NCBI RefSeq assembly: GCF_029227915.1
Contig: NC_079876.1
Location: 4,714,001 to 4,778,000 of the forward strand
Length of the DNA: 64,000 bases
DNA from: Hydractinia symbiolongicarpus
Lineage: Eukaryota; Cnidaria; Hydrozoa; Anthoathecata; Hydractiniidae
Direction: 5' to 3'
A model generated the notes under the pieces. It worked only from the letters and a program-made list of their open reading frames with translations, had not been told where the DNA came from and ran no database searches. Of the stretch, positions 15,204-29,411 are shown in pieces. The translations under genes were made by a program, and so were the position numbers. Positions within the stretch are counted from its first letter, which is position 1, and the number at the start of each line of letters is the position of its first letter.

Positions 15204-18200
15204 AGTCAATCGTTTCACTGTTAAAAGCCATACAACCTAGTAATATCAGAAGAAAATCACTAAATACATGTTGGTACGAATATGTGACCCAATCGTTGTG
15301 ACTCAAACGAATTGGCACCGTTAGAAAGTCAATGAAGTGTAGTTTTTGAAACTGTCGCTATTTTTTCAGCGCGCAATAACGCATAGGATTGGTCCCGCAG
15401 AAAAGAACGACATTTTTTTCTAAATTTTTAAATAAAGCGCTACCACAACGCCCAGTGTAATAGCTGGTTTCCGGCAATCACCTCAAATTTAGAAGAATGT
15501 TGTTTCTTAGAGTCCATTTGTGTCATTTATCACATTGATCAGGTCACGGTCCAAAGTTAGTTCAATTAAGTCCCACAGTCAATCGTTTCACTGTTAAAAG
15601 CGATGCAACCTAGTAATATCAGATAAATATCGCTAAATACATGTTGGTACGTAAATGTGACCCAACCGTTGAAACTCAAACGAACTGACACCGTTAAAAA
15701 GTCAATGAAATGTAGTTTTTTAAGCTGTAGCTATTTCTTCAGCGCGCGATAAGGGCTAGGATTGGTCCCACAGAAAATTTGACTTATTTATCTAATTTTT
15801 TAAATGAAGCGCTACAACATCGCCCAGTGTAATCGCTGAGTTCCGGTAATCACGTCAAATTAAGAAGAATGTTATTTCTTGGAGTCCAATTGCCTCACCT
15901 ATAACATTTATAAGGTCACGGTCCAAAATCAGTTCAATTACGTGCCACAGGCAATCGTTTCACTGTTAAAAGCCATACAACCTAGTAATATCAGAAAAAT
16001 ATCGCTAAATACATGTTGGTACGAATATGTGACCCAACCGTTGTAACTCAAACGGATTAACACCGTTAGAAAGTCAATGAAATGTAGTTTTTAAAACTGT
16101 CGCTATTTCTTCAGCGCGCGATAACGGATAGGATTGGTCCCACAGAAAAAAAAGACTTATTTATCTAAATTTTTAAATGAAGCGCTACCACAGCGCCCAG
16201 TGTAATCGATGATTTGCGGTAATCACTTCAAATTAAGAAAATGTTTTTTCTTGGAGTCCATTTGTGTCATCTATCACATTGATCAGGTCACAGTCCATAG
16301 TTTGTTCAAATAAATCCCACAGTCAATCGTTTCACTGTTAAAAGCCATACAACCTAGTAATATCAGAAGAAAATCACTAAATACATGTTGGTACGAATAT
16401 GTGACCCAATCGTTGTGACTCAAACGAATTGGCACCGTTAGAAAGTCAATGAAGTGTAGTTTTTGAAACTGTCGCTATTTCTTCAGCGCGCAATAACGGA
16501 TAGGATTGGTCCCGCAGAAAAGAACGACATTTTTTTCTAAATTTTTAAATAAAGCGCTACCACAACGCCCAGTGTAATAGCTGGTTTCCGGCAATCACCT
16601 CAAATTAAGAAGAATGTTGTTTCTTAGAGTCCATTTGTGTCATTTATCACATTGATCAGGTCACGGTCCAAAGTTAGTTCAATTAAGTCCCACAGTCAAT
16701 CGTTTCACTGTTAAAAGCGATGCAACCTAGTAATATCAGATAAATATCGCTAAATACATGTTGGTACGAAAATGTTACCCAACCGTTGAAACTCAAACGA
16801 ACTGACACCGTTAAAAAGTCAATGAAATGTAGTTTTTTAAGCTGTAGCTATTTCTTCAGCGCGCGATAAGGGCTAGGATTGGTCCCACAGAAAATTTGAC
16901 TTATTTATCTAATTTTTTAAATGAAGCGCTACAACATCGCCCAGTGTAATCGCTGAGTTCCGGTAATCACGTCAAATTAAGAAGAATGTTATTTCTTGGA
17001 GTCCAATTGCCTCACCTATAACATTTATAAGGTCACGGTCCAAAATCAGTTCAATTACGTGCCACAGTCAATCGTTTCACTGTTAAAAGCCATACAACCT
17101 AGTAATATCAGAAAAATATCGCTAAATACATGTTGGTACGAATATGTGACCCAACCGTTGTAACTCAAACGGATTAACACCGTTAGAAAGTCAATGAAAT
17201 GTAGTTTTTAAAACTGTCGCTATTTCTTCAGCGCGCGATAACGGATAGGATTGGTCCCACAGAAAAAAAAGACTTATTTATCTAAATTTTTAAATGAAGC
17301 GCTACCACAGCGCCCAGTGTAATCGATGATTTGCGGTAATCACTTCAAATTAAGAAAATGTTTTTTCTTGGAGTCCATTTGTGTCATCTATCACATTGAT
17401 CAGGTCACAGTCCATAGTTTGTTCAAATAAATCCCACAGTCAATCGTTTCACTGTTAAAAGCCATACAACCTAGTAATATCAGAAGAAAATCACTAAATA
17501 CATGTTGGTACGAATATGTGACCCAATCGTTGTGACTCAAACGAATTGGCACCGTTAGAAAGTCAATGAAGTGTAGTTTTTGAAACTGTCGCTATTTCTT
17601 CAGCGCGCAATAACGGATAGGATTGGTCCCGCAGAAAAGAACGACATTTTTTTCTAAATTTTTAAATAAAGCGCTACCACAACGCCCAGTGTAATAGCTG
17701 GTTTCCGGCAATCACCTCAAATTAAGAAGAATGTTGTTTCTTAGAGTCCATTTGTGTCATTTATCACATTGATCAGGTCACGGTCCAAAGTTAGTTCAAT
17801 TAAGTCCCACAGTCAATCGTTTCACTGTTAAAAGCGATGCAACCTAGTAATATCAGATAAATATCGCTAAATACATGTTGGTACGAAAATGTTACCCAAC
17901 CGTTGAAACTCAAACGAACTGACACCGTTAAAAAGTCAATGAAATGTAGTTTTTTAAGCTGTAGCTATTTCTTCAGCGCGCGATAAGGGCTAGGATTGGT
18001 CCCACAGAAAATTTGACTTATTTATCTAATTTTTTAAATGAAGCGCTACAACATCGCCCAGTGTAATCGCTGAGTTCCGGTAATCACGTCAAATTAAGAA
18101 GAATGTTATTTCTTGGAGTCCAATTGCCTCACCTATAACATTTATAAGGTCACGGTCCAAATCAGTTCAATTACGTGCCACAGTCAATCGTTTCACTGTT

Positions 18201-20807
18201 AAAAGCCATACAACCTAGTAATATCAGAAAAATATCGCTAAATACATGTTGGTACGAATATGTGACCCAACCGTTGTAACTCAAACGGATTAACACCGTT
18301 AGAAAGTCAATGAAATGTAGTTTTTAAAACTGTCGCTATTTCTTCAGCGCGCGATAACGGATAGGATTGGTCCCACAGAAAAAAAAGACTTATTTATCTA
18401 AATTTTTAAATGAAGCGCTACCACAGCGCCCAGTGTAATCGATGATTTGCGGTAATCACTTCAAATTAAGAAAATGTTTTTTCTTGGAGTCCATTTGTGT
18501 CATCTATCACATTGATCAGGTCACAGTCCATAGTTTGTTCAAATAAATCCCACAGTCAATCGTTTCACTGTTAAAAGCCATACAACCTAGTAATATCAGA
18601 AGAAAATCACTAAATACATGTTGGTACGAATATGTGACCCAATCGTTGTGACTCAAACGAATTGGCACCGTTAGAAAGTCAATGAAGTGTAGTTTTTGAA
18701 ACTGTCGCTATTTCTTCAGCGCGCAATAACGGATAGGATTGGTCCCGCAGAAAAGAACGACATTTTTTTCTAAATTTTTAAATAAAGCGCTACCACAACG
18801 CCCAGTGTAATAGCTGGTGTCCGGCAATCACCTCAAATTAAGAAGAATGTTGTTTCTTAGAGTCCATTTGTGTCATTTATCACATTGATCAGGTCACGGT
18901 CCAAAGTTAGTTCAATTAAGTCCCACAGTCAATCGTTTCACTGTTAAAAGCGATGCAACCTAGTAATATCAGATAAATATCGCTAAATACATGTTGGTAC
19001 GAAAATGTTACCCAACCGTTGAAACTCAAACGAACTGACACCGTTAAAAAGTCAATGAAATGTAGTTTTTTAAGCTGTAGCTATTTCTTCAGCGCGCGAT
19101 AAGGGCTAGGATTGGTCCCACAGAAAATTTGACTTATTTATCTAATTTTTTAAATGAAGCGCTACAACATCGCCCAGTGTAATCGCTGAGTTCCGGTAAT
19201 CACGTCAAATTAAGAAGAATGTTATTTCTTGGAGTCCAATTGCCTCACCTATAACATTTATAAGGTCACGGTCCAAAATCAGTTCAATTACGTGCCACAG
19301 TCAATCGTTTCACTGTTAAAAGCCATACAACCTAGTAATATCAGAAAAATATCGCTAAATACATGTTGGTACGAATATGTGACCCAACCGTTGTAACTCA
19401 AACGGATTAACACCGTTAGAAAGTCAATGAAATGTAGTTTTTAAAACTGTCGCTATTTCTTCAGCGCGCGATAACGGATAGGATTGGTCCCACAGAAAAA
19501 AAAGACTTATTTATCTAAATTTTTAAATGAAGCGCTACCACAGCGCCCAGTGTAACCGATGATTTGCGGTAATCACTTCAAATTAAGAAAATGTTTTTTC
19601 TTGGAGTCCATTTGTGTCATCTATCACATTGATCAGGTCACAGTCCATAGTTTGTTCAAATAAATCCCACAGTCAATCGTTTCACTGTTAAAAGCCATAC
19701 AACCTAGTAATATCAGAAGAAAATCACTAAATACATGTTGGTACGAATATGTGACCCAATCGTTGTGACTCAAACGAATTGGCACCGTTAGAAAGTCAAT
19801 GAAGTGTAGTTTTTGAAACTGTCGCTATTTCTTCAGCGCGCAATAACGGATAGGATTGGTCCCGCAGAAAAGAACGACATTTTTTTCTAAATTTTTAAAT
19901 AAAGCGCTACCACAACGCCCAGTGTAATAGCTTGTTTCCGGCAATCACCTCAAATTAAGAAGAATGTTGTTTCTTAGAGTCCATTTGTGTCATTTATCAC
20001 ATTGATCAGGTCACGGTCCAAAGTTAGTTCAATTAAGTCCCACAGTCAATCGTTTCACTGTTAAAAGCGATGCAACCTAGTAATATCAGATAAATATCGC
20101 TAAATACATGTTGGTACGAAAATGTTACCCAACCGTTGAAACTCAAACGAACTGACACCGTTAAAAAGTCAATGAAATGTAGTTTTTTAAGCTGTAGCTA
20201 TTTCTTCAGCGCGCGACAAGGGCTAGGATTGGTCCCACAGAAAATTTGACTTACTTATCTAATTTTTTAAATGAAGCGCTACAACATCGCCCAGTGTAAT
20301 CGCTGAGTTCCGGTAATCACGTCAAATTAAGAAGAATGTTATTTCTTGGAGTCCAATTGTCTCACCTATAACATTTATAAGGTCACGGTCCAAAATCAGT
20401 TCAATTACGTGCCACAGTCAATCGTTTCACTGTTAAAAGCCATACAACCTAGTAATATCAGAAAAATATCGCTAAATACATGTTGGTACGAATATGTGAC
20501 CCAACCGTTGTAACTCAAACGGATTAACACCGTTAGAAAGTCAATGAAATGTAGTTTTTAAAACTGTCGCTATTTCTTCAGCGCGCGATAACGGATAGGA
20601 TTGGTCCCACTGAAAAAAAAGACTTATTTATCTAAATTTTTAAATGAAGCGCTACCACAGCGCCCAGTGTAATCGCTGATTTGCGGTAATCACTTCAAAT
20701 TAAGAAAATGTTTTTTCTTGGAGTCCATTTGTGTCATCTATCACATTGATCAGGTCACAGTCCATAGTTTGTTCAAATAAATCCCACAGTCAATCGTTTC
20801 ACTGTTA
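15204..20807 (+). repeat. Trimer higher-order repeat, five copies of about 1,117 bp
   Basis: The private variant CCCAATCGTTGTGACTC occurs at about 15288, 16405, 17522, 18638 and 19755, spaced 1117, 1117, 1116 and 1117 bp, which is three monomers. Within each unit the three monomer types keep the same order (GAACGACATTTTTTTC, then GAAAATTTGACTT, then GAAAAAAAAGACTT linkers). Copies two to five are almost identical, with single changes such as one A lost near 18158. The first copy is slightly more diverged. This is the most homogeneous part of the window and looks like a recent amplification. Confidence 0.85.
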
Positions 20808-22799
20808 AAAGCGATGCAATCTAGTAATATCAGATAAATATCGCTAAATAGATGTTGGTACGAATATGTGACAAAACCGTTGAAACTCAAACGAACTGAC
20901 ACCGTTAGAAAGTCAATGAAATGTAGTTTTTGAAACTGTCGCTATTTCTTCAGCGCGCGATAACGGCCAGGATTGGTCCCACAGTTAAAAATGACTTATT
21001 AATCTAAATTTTTAATTGAAGCGCTACCGCAGCGCCCAGTGAAATCGTTGAGTTTCGGCAATCATTTCAAATTAAGAAGAATGTTATTTCTTGGAGTCGA
21101 ATTGTCTCACTTTCACATTTATAAGGTCACAGTCCATAATCAGTTCAATTAAGTCTCACAGTCAATCGTTTCACTGTTAAAAGCCATACAACTTAGTAAT
21201 ACCGGAAAAATATTGCTAAATACATGTTGGTACGAATATGTGACTCAACCGTTGTAACTCAAACGGATTTATACTGTTAGAAAGTCAATGAAATGTAGTT
21301 TTTGAAACTGTCGCTATTTCTTCAGCGCGCGATAACGGCTAGGATGGGTCCCACAGTAAAGAATGTCTTATTTACCTAAACTTTTAAATGAAGTGCTACT
21401 ACAGCGCCAAATGTAATCGCTGAATTCCGGTAATCACGTCAAATTAAGAAGAACGTTATTTCTTGGAGTCCAATTGTCTCATTTATCACATTTATCAGGT
21501 CACAGTCCAAAGTTCGTTCAATTAAGTCCAACAGTCAATCGTTTCACTGTTAAAAGCCATACAACCTAGAAATATCAGAAAAATATCGCTAAATACATGT
21601 TGGTACGAATATGTGACCCAACCGCTGTAACTCAAACGGATTAACACCGTTAGAAAGTCAATGAAATGTAGTTTTTAAAACTGTTGCTATTTCTTCAGCA
21701 CGCGATAACGGATAGGATTGGTTCCATAATACAAAATGACTTTTTTTCTCTTAATTCTTAAATGAAGTGCTACCACAGAGCCCAGTGTAGTCGCTGAGTT
21801 TCGGCAATCATTTCATATTAGAAAGAATGTTATTTCTTGGAGTCCAATTGTCTCACTTTCACATTTATAAGGTCACAGTCCATAGTCAGTTCAATTAAGT
21901 CCCACAGTAATCGTTTCACTGTTAAAAGCCATACAACCTAGTAATATCAGAAAAATATCGCTAAGTACATGTTGGTACGAATATGTGACCCAACTGTTGT
22001 AACTCAAACGGATTGACACCGTTAGAACGTCAATGAAGTGTAGTTTTTGAAACTGTCGCTATTTCTTCAGCGCGCGATAACGGATAGGATTGGTCCCACA
22101 GTAAAAAACGACTTATTTATCTATATTTTTAAATAAAGTGCTACCACAACGCCCAGTGTAATCGCTGAGCTCCGGCAATCACGTCAAATTAAGAAGAATG
22201 GTTATTCTTGGAGTCCATTTGTGTCATTTATCACATTGATCAGGTCACGGTCCAAAGTTAACTCAATTAAGTCCCACAGTCAATCGTTTCACTGTTGAAG
22301 GCGATCCAACCTAGTAATGTTAGATAAATATCGCTAAATACATGTTGGTACGAAAATATGACCCAACCGTTGAAACTCAAACGAACTGACACCGTTAGAA
22401 AGTCAATGAAATGTAGTTTTTGAAACTGTCGCTATTTCTTCAGCGCGCGATACCGGCCAGGATTGGTCCCACAGTTAAAAATGACTTATTAATCTAAATT
22501 TTAAATTGAAGCGCTACCACAGCGCCCAGTGAAATCGCTGAGTTTCGGCAATCATTTCAAATTAAGAAGAATGTTATTACTTGGAGTCCAATTGTCTCAC
22601 TTTCACCTTTATAAGGTCACAGTCCATAATCAGTTCAATTAAGTCTCACAGTCAATCGTTTCACTGTTAAAAGCGATGCAACCTAGTAATAACAGAAAAA
22701 TATCGCTAAGTACATGTTGGTACGAATATGTGACCCAACCGTTGTAACTCAAACGGACTGACACCGTTAGAAAGTCAATGAAATGTAGTTCTTGAAACT

Positions 22800-25700
22800 G
22801 TCGCTATTTCTTTAGCGCGCGATAACGGATAGGATTGGTTCCATAATACAAAAACGACTTTTTTTCTCTTAATTTATAAATAAAGTGCTACCACAGAGCC
22901 CAGTGTAGTCGCTGAGTTTCGGCAATCATTTCATATTAGAAAGAATGTTATTTCTTGGAGTCCAATTGTCTCACTTTCACATTTATAAGGTCACAGTCCA
23001 TAGTCAGTTCAATTAAATCCCACAGTAATCGTTTCATTGTTAAAAGCCATACAACCTAGTAATATCAGAAAAATATCGCTAAGTACATGTTGGTACGAAT
23101 ATGTGACCCAACCGTTGTAACTCAAACGGATTGACACCGTTAGAACGTCAATGAAGTGTAGTTTTTGAAACTGTCGCTATTTCTTCAGCGCGCGATAACG
23201 GATAGGATTGGTTCCACAGTAAAAAACGACTTATTTATCTAAATTTTTAAATAAAGTGCTACCACAACGCCCAGTGTAATCGCTGAGCTCCGGCAATCAC
23301 GTCAAATTAAGAAGAATGGTTTTTCTTGGAGTCCATTTGTGTCATTTATCACATTGATCAGGTCACGGTCCAAAGTTAACTCAATTAGTCCCACAGTCAA
23401 TCGTTTCACTGTTGAAGGCGATGCAACCTAGTAATGTTAGATAAATATCGCTAAATACATGTTGGTACGAAAATGTGACCCAACCGTTGAAACTCAAACG
23501 GACTGGCACCGTTATAAAGTCAATGAAATGTAGTTTTTGAAGCTGTTGCTATTTCTTCAGCGCGCGATAACGGCTAGGATTGGTCCCACATTAAAAATTG
23601 ACTTTTTATCTTAATTTTTAATTGAAGCGCTACCACAGCGCCCAGTGTAATCGCTGAGTTTCAGAAATCATTTCATTTTAAGAAGAATGTTATTTCTTGG
23701 AGTCCAATTGTGTCACTATCACATTTATAAGGTCAAAGTCCATAATCAGTTCAATTAAATCCCACAGTCAATCGTTTCACTGTTAAAAGCCATACAACTT
23801 AGTAATACCGGAAAAATATTGCTAAATACATGTTGGTACGAATATGTGACCCAACCGTTGAAACTCAAACGGACTGACACTGTTAAAAAGTCAATGAAAT
23901 GTAGTTTTTGAAACTGTTGCTATTTCTTCAGCGCGCGATAACGGCCAGGATTGGTCCCACACTTAAAAATGACTTATTAATCTAAATTTTTAATTGAAGC
24001 GCTACCACAGCGCCCAGTGAAATCGCTGAGTTTCGGCAATCATTTCAAATTAAGAAGAATGTTATTTCTTGGAGTCCAATTCTCTCACTTATGACATTCA
24101 TCAGGTCACAGTCCAAAGTTAGTTCAATTAAGTCCCACATTCAATCGTTTCACTGTTAAAAGCGATGCAACCTAGTAATAACAGATAAATATCGCTAAAT
24201 ACATGTTGGTACGAATATGTGACGCAACCGTTGTAACTGAAGCGGATTGATACCGTTAGAAAGTCAATGAAATGTAGTTTTTAACACTGTCGCTATTTCT
24301 TCAGCGCGCGATAACGGCTAGGATTGATCCCACAGTAAAGAATGTCTTATTTATCTAAACTTTTAAATGAAGCGCTACCACAGCGCCAAATGTATTCGCT
24401 GAGTTCCGGCAATCACGTCAATTTAAGAAGAATGTTATTTCTTGGAGTCCAATTATCTCATTTATCACATTTATCAGGTCACAGTCCAAAGTTAGTTCAA
24501 TTAAGTCCAACAGTCAATCGTTTCATAGTTAAAAGCGATACAAACTAGTAATATCAGAAAAATATCGCAAAACACATGTTGGTACGAATATGTGACACAA
24601 CCGTTGTAACTCAAACGGACTGACACCGTTAGAAAGTCAATGAAATGTAGTTCTTGAAACTGTCGCTATTTCTTTAGCGCGCGATAACGGATAGGATTGG
24701 TTCCATAATACAAAAGCGACTTTTTTTTCTCTTAATTCTTAAATGAAGTGCTACCACAGAGCCCAGTGTAGTCGCTGAGTTTCGGCAATCATTTCATATT
24801 AGAAAGAATGTTATTTCTTGGAGTCCAATTGTCTCACTTTCACATTTATAAGGTCACAGTCCATAGTCAGTTCAATTAAATCCCACAGTAATCGTTTCAC
24901 TGTTAAAAGCCATACAACCTAGTAATATCAGAAAAATATCGCTAAGTACATGTTGGTACGAATATGTGACCCAACCGTTGTAACTCAAACGGATTGACAC
25001 CGTTAGAACGTCAATGAAGTGTAGTTTTTCAAACTGTCGCTATTTCTTCAGCGCGCGATAACGGATAGGATTGGTCCCACAGTAAAAAACGACTTATTTA
25101 TCTAAATTTTTAAATAAAGTGCTACCACAACGCCCAGTGTAATCGCTGAGCTCCGGCAATCACGTCAAATTAAGAAGAATGGTTTTTCTTGGAGTCCAAT
25201 TGTGTCATTTATCACATTGATCAGGCCACGGTCCAAAGTTAACTCAATTAAGTCCCACAGTCAATCGTTTCACTGTTGAAGGCGATGCAACCTAGTAATG
25301 TTAGATAAATATCGCTAAATACATGTTGGTACGAAAATGTGACCCAACCGTTGAAACTCAAACGGACTGGCACCGTTATAAAGTCAATGAAATGTAGTTT
25401 TTGAAGCTGTTGCTATTTCTTCAGCGCGCGATAACGGCTAGGATTGGTCCCACATTAAAAATTGACTTTTTATCTTAATTTTTAATTGAAGCGCTACCAC
25501 AGCGCCCAGTGTAATCGCTGAGTTTCAGAAATCATTTCATTTTAAGAAGAATGTTATTTCTTGGAGTCCAATTGTGTCACTATCACATTTATAAGGTCAA
25601 AGTCCATAATCAGTTCAATTAAATCCCACAGTCAATCGTTTCACTGTTAAAAGCCATACAACTTAGTAATACCGGAAAAATATTGCTAAATACATGTTGG

Positions 25701-26125
25701 TACGAATATGTGACCCAACCGTTGAAACTCAAACGGACTGACACTGTTAAAAAGTCAATGAAATGTAGTTTTTGAAACTGTTGCTATTTCTTCAGCGCGC
25801 GATAACGGCCACGATTGGTCCCACAGTTGAAAATGACTTATTAATTTAAATTTTTAATTGAAGCGCTACCACAGCGCCCAGTGAAATCGCTGAGTTTCGG
25901 CAATCATTTCAAATTAAGAAGAATGTTATTTCTTGGAGTCCAATTCTCTCACTTATCACATTCATCAGGTCACAGTCCAAAGTTAGTTCATTTAAGTCCC
26001 ACATTCAATCGTTTCACTGTTAAAAGCGATGCAACCTAGTAATAACAGATAAATATCGCTAAATACATGTTGGTACGAATATGTGACGCAACCGTTGTAA
26101 CTGAAGCGGATTGATACCGTTAGAA
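22800..26125 (+). repeat. Five-monomer higher-order repeat, about 1.8 copies
   Basis: The marker CTTTAGCGCGCGATAACGG recurs at about 22810 and 24672, five monomers apart. Four subtypes follow in order in both copies, recognised by their linkers: CCATAATACAAAA, GTAAAAAACGACTT, CATTAAAAATTGAC, then TTAAAAATGACTTATTAAT (E types read CTTAAAAATG and GTTGAAAATG). The copies part near 26125, where the second enters a different subtype. Confidence 0.7.
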
Positions 26126-27643
26126 AGTTAATGAAATGTAGCTCTTGAAAGTGTCGCTATTTCTTCAGGGCGCGATAACGGCTAGGATTGGTCCCACAGT
26201 AAAAATGACTTATTTATCTAAATTTTTAAATCAAGCGCTACCACAACGCCCAGTGTAATCGCTGATTTCCGGCAATCACGTCAAATTAAGAAGAATGTTT
26301 TTTCTTGGAGTCCATTTGTGTCATTTATCACATTGATCAGGTCACGGTCCAAAATCAGTTCAATTATGTGCCACAGTCAATCGTTTCACTTTTAAAAGCC
26401 ATACAACCTAGTAATATCAGAAAAATATCGCTAAATACATGTTGGTACGAATATGTGACCCAACCGTTGTAACTGAAACGGATTAACACCGTTAGAAAGT
26501 CAATGAAATGTAGTTTTTGAAACTGTTGCTATATCTTCAGCGCGTGATAACGGATAGGATTGGTCCCACAGAAAAGAACGACTTATTTATCTAAATTTTT
26601 AAATGAAACGCTATCACAGCGCCCAGTGTAATCGCTGATTTGCGGTAATCACGTCAAATTAAGAAAATGTTTTTTCTTGTAGTTCATTTGTGTCATCTAT
26701 CACATTGATCATGTCTCAGTCCAAAGTTAGTTCAATTAAGTCCCACAGTCAATCGTTTCACTGTTAAAAGCGATGCAACCTAGTAATATCAGATAAATAT
26801 CGCTAAATATATGTTGGTACTAATATGTGACCCAACCTTTGAAACTCAAACGGATTAACACCGTTAGAAAGTCAATGAAATGTAGTTCTTGAAACTGTCG
26901 CTATTTCTTCAGCGCGCGATAACGGCTAGGATTGGTCCCACAGTAAAAAAAGACTTTTTATCTTAATTTTTATTTGAGGCGCTACCACAGCGCCCAGTGT
27001 AATCGTTGTGTTTCAGCAATTATTTCATATTAAGAAGAATGTTATTTCTTGGAGTCCAATTCTCTCACTTATCACATTCATCAGGTCACAGTCCAAAGTT
27101 AGTTCAATTAAGTCCCACATTCAATCGTTTCACTGTTAAAAGCGATGCAACCTAGTAATAACAGATAAATATCGCTAAATACATGTTGGTACGAATATGT
27201 GACGCAACCGTTGTAACTGAAGCGGATTGATACCGTTAGAAAGTTAATGAAATGTAGCTCTTGAAAGTGTCTCTATTTCTTCAGGGCGCGATAACGGCTA
27301 GGATTGGTCCCACAGTAAAAATGACTTATTTATCTAAATTTTTAAATCAAGCGCTACCACAACGCCCAGTGTAATCGCTGATTTCCGGCAATCACGTCAA
27401 ATTGAGAAGAATGTTTTTTCTTGGAGTCCATTTGTGTCATTTATCACATTGAGAAGGTAACGGTCCAAAATCAGTTCAATTATGTGCCACAGTCAATCGT
27501 TTCACTGTTAAAAGCCATACAACCTAGTAATATCAGAAAAATATCGCTAAATACATGTTGGTACGAATATGTGACCCAACCGTTGTAACTCAAACGGATT
27601 AACACCGTTAGAAAGTCAATGAAATGTAGTTTTTGAAACTGTT

Positions 27644-27713
27644 GCTATATCTTCAGCGCGTGTTAACGTATAGGATTTGTCCCACTGAAAAGAACGTAGT
27701 TTTTGAAACTGTC
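27644..27713 (+). repeat. 70-bp remnant satellite monomer (1 of 8)
   Basis: From GCTATATCTTCAGCGCGTG to the next GCTATTT is 70 bp instead of about 372. The join AAAGAACG|TAGTTTTTG fuses the linker directly to the end of the monomer, removing about 302 bp. The GTTGCTATATC variant accompanies seven of the eight copies, which argues for one original deletion later spread with higher-order repeats. Confidence 0.85.
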
Positions 27714-27984
27714 GCTATTTCTTCAGCGCGCAATAACGGATAGGATTGGTCCCACAGAAAAAAACGACTTATTTATCTAAATTTTTAAATAAAGCGCTAC
27801 TACAACGCCCAGTGTAATAGCTGATTTCCGGCAATCACGTCATATTAAGAAGAATGTTTTTTCTTGGAGTCCATTTGTGTCATTTATCACATTGATAAGG
27901 TCACGGTCCAAATTTAGTTCAATTAAGTCCTACAGTCAATCGTTTCACTGTTAAAAGCGATGCAACCTAGTAAAATCAGATAAA

Positions 27985-28140
27985 TATCGCTAAATACATG
28001 TTGGTACGTCCAATTGTCTCACTTATAACATTTATAAGGTCACGGTCCAAAATCAGTTCAATTATGTGCCACAGTCAATCGTTTCACTGTTAAAAGCCAT
28101 ACAACCTAGTAATATCAGAAAAATATCGCTAAATACATGT
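27985..28140 (+). repeat. Deletion junction inside the satellite
   Basis: At about 28008 the text TTGGTACG, normally followed by AATATGTGACC or AAAATGTGACC, runs straight into TCCAATTGTCTCAC from the middle of the next monomer. Landmark spacing across it is about 512 bp, where two monomers would give 744, so about 232 bp are missing. The equivalent place in the neighbouring 1,698-bp copy (about 29705) is intact. Confidence 0.7.
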
Positions 28141-29341
28141 TGGTACGAATATGTGACCCAACCGCTGCAACTCAAACGGATTAACACCGTTAGAAAGTCA
28201 ATGAAATGTAGTTTTTAAAACTGTCGCTATTTCTTCAGCGCGCAATAATGGATAGGATTGGTCCCACAGAAAAGAACGACTTATTTATCTAAATTTTTAA
28301 ATGAAACGCTATCACAGCGCCCAGTGTAATCGCTGATTTGCGGTAATCACGTCAAATTAAGAAAATGTTTTTTCTTGTAGTTCATTTGTGTCATCTATCA
28401 CATTGATCATGTCTCAGTCCAAAGTTAGTTCAATTAAGTCCCACAGTCAATCGTTTCACTGTTAAAAGCGATGCAACCTAGTAATATCAGATAAATATCG
28501 CTAAATATATGTTGGTACTAATATGTGACCCAACCTTTGAAACTCAAACGGATTAACACCGTTAGAAAGTCAATGAAATGTAGTTCTTGAAACTGTCGCT
28601 ATTTCTTCAGCGCGCGATAACGGCTAGGATTGGTCCCACAGTAAAAAAAGACTTTTTATCTTAATTTTTATTTGAGGCGCTACCACAGCGCCCAGTGTAA
28701 TCGCTGTGTTTCAGCAATTATTTCATATTAAGAAGAATGTTATTTCTTGGAGTCCAATTCTCTCACTTATCACATTCATCAGGTCACAGTCCAAAGTTAG
28801 TTCAATTAAGTCCCACATTCAATCGTTTCACTGTTAAAAGCGATGCAACCTAGTAATAACAGATAAATATCGCTAAATACATGTTGGTACGAATATGTGA
28901 CGCAACCGTTGTAACTGAAGCGGATTGATACCGTTAGAAAGTTAATGAAATGTAGCTCTTGAAAGTGTCGCTATTTCTTCAGGGCGCGATAACGGCTAGG
29001 ATTGGTCCCACAGTAAAAATGACTTATTTATCTAAATTTTTAAATCAAGCGCTACCACAACGCCCAGTGTAATCGCTGATTTCCGGCAATCACGTCAAAT
29101 TGAGAAGAATGTTTTTTCTTGGAGTCCATTTGTGTCATTTATCACATTGAGAAGGTAACGGTCCAAAATCAGTTCAATTATGTGCCACAGTCAATCGTTT
29201 CACTGTTAAAAGCCATACAACCTAGTAATATCAGAAAAATATCGCTAAATACATGTTGGTACGAATATGTGACCCAACCGTTGTAACTCAAACGGATTAA
29301 CACCGTTAGAAAGTCAATGAAATGTAATTTTTGAAACTGTT

Positions 29342-29411
29342 GCTATATCTTCAGCGCGTGTTAACGTATAGGATTGGTCCCACTGAAAAGAACGTAGTTT
29401 TTGAAACTGTC
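29342..29411 (+). repeat. 70-bp remnant satellite monomer (2 of 8)
   Basis: Same join as at 27644, 1698 bp away, inherited with the surrounding higher-order repeat. Both copies share the variant GTGTTAACGTATAGG. Confidence 0.85.

Noticed and set aside
24342-24548. Recurring frames of 63-75 codons starting ATGTCTTATTTATC or TTGGTCCCACAG (7954, 11307, 24342, 30950, 31323, 40346; 3839, 15016)
   Set aside because: The same satellite in another frame, with no conservation of the frame between subtypes.
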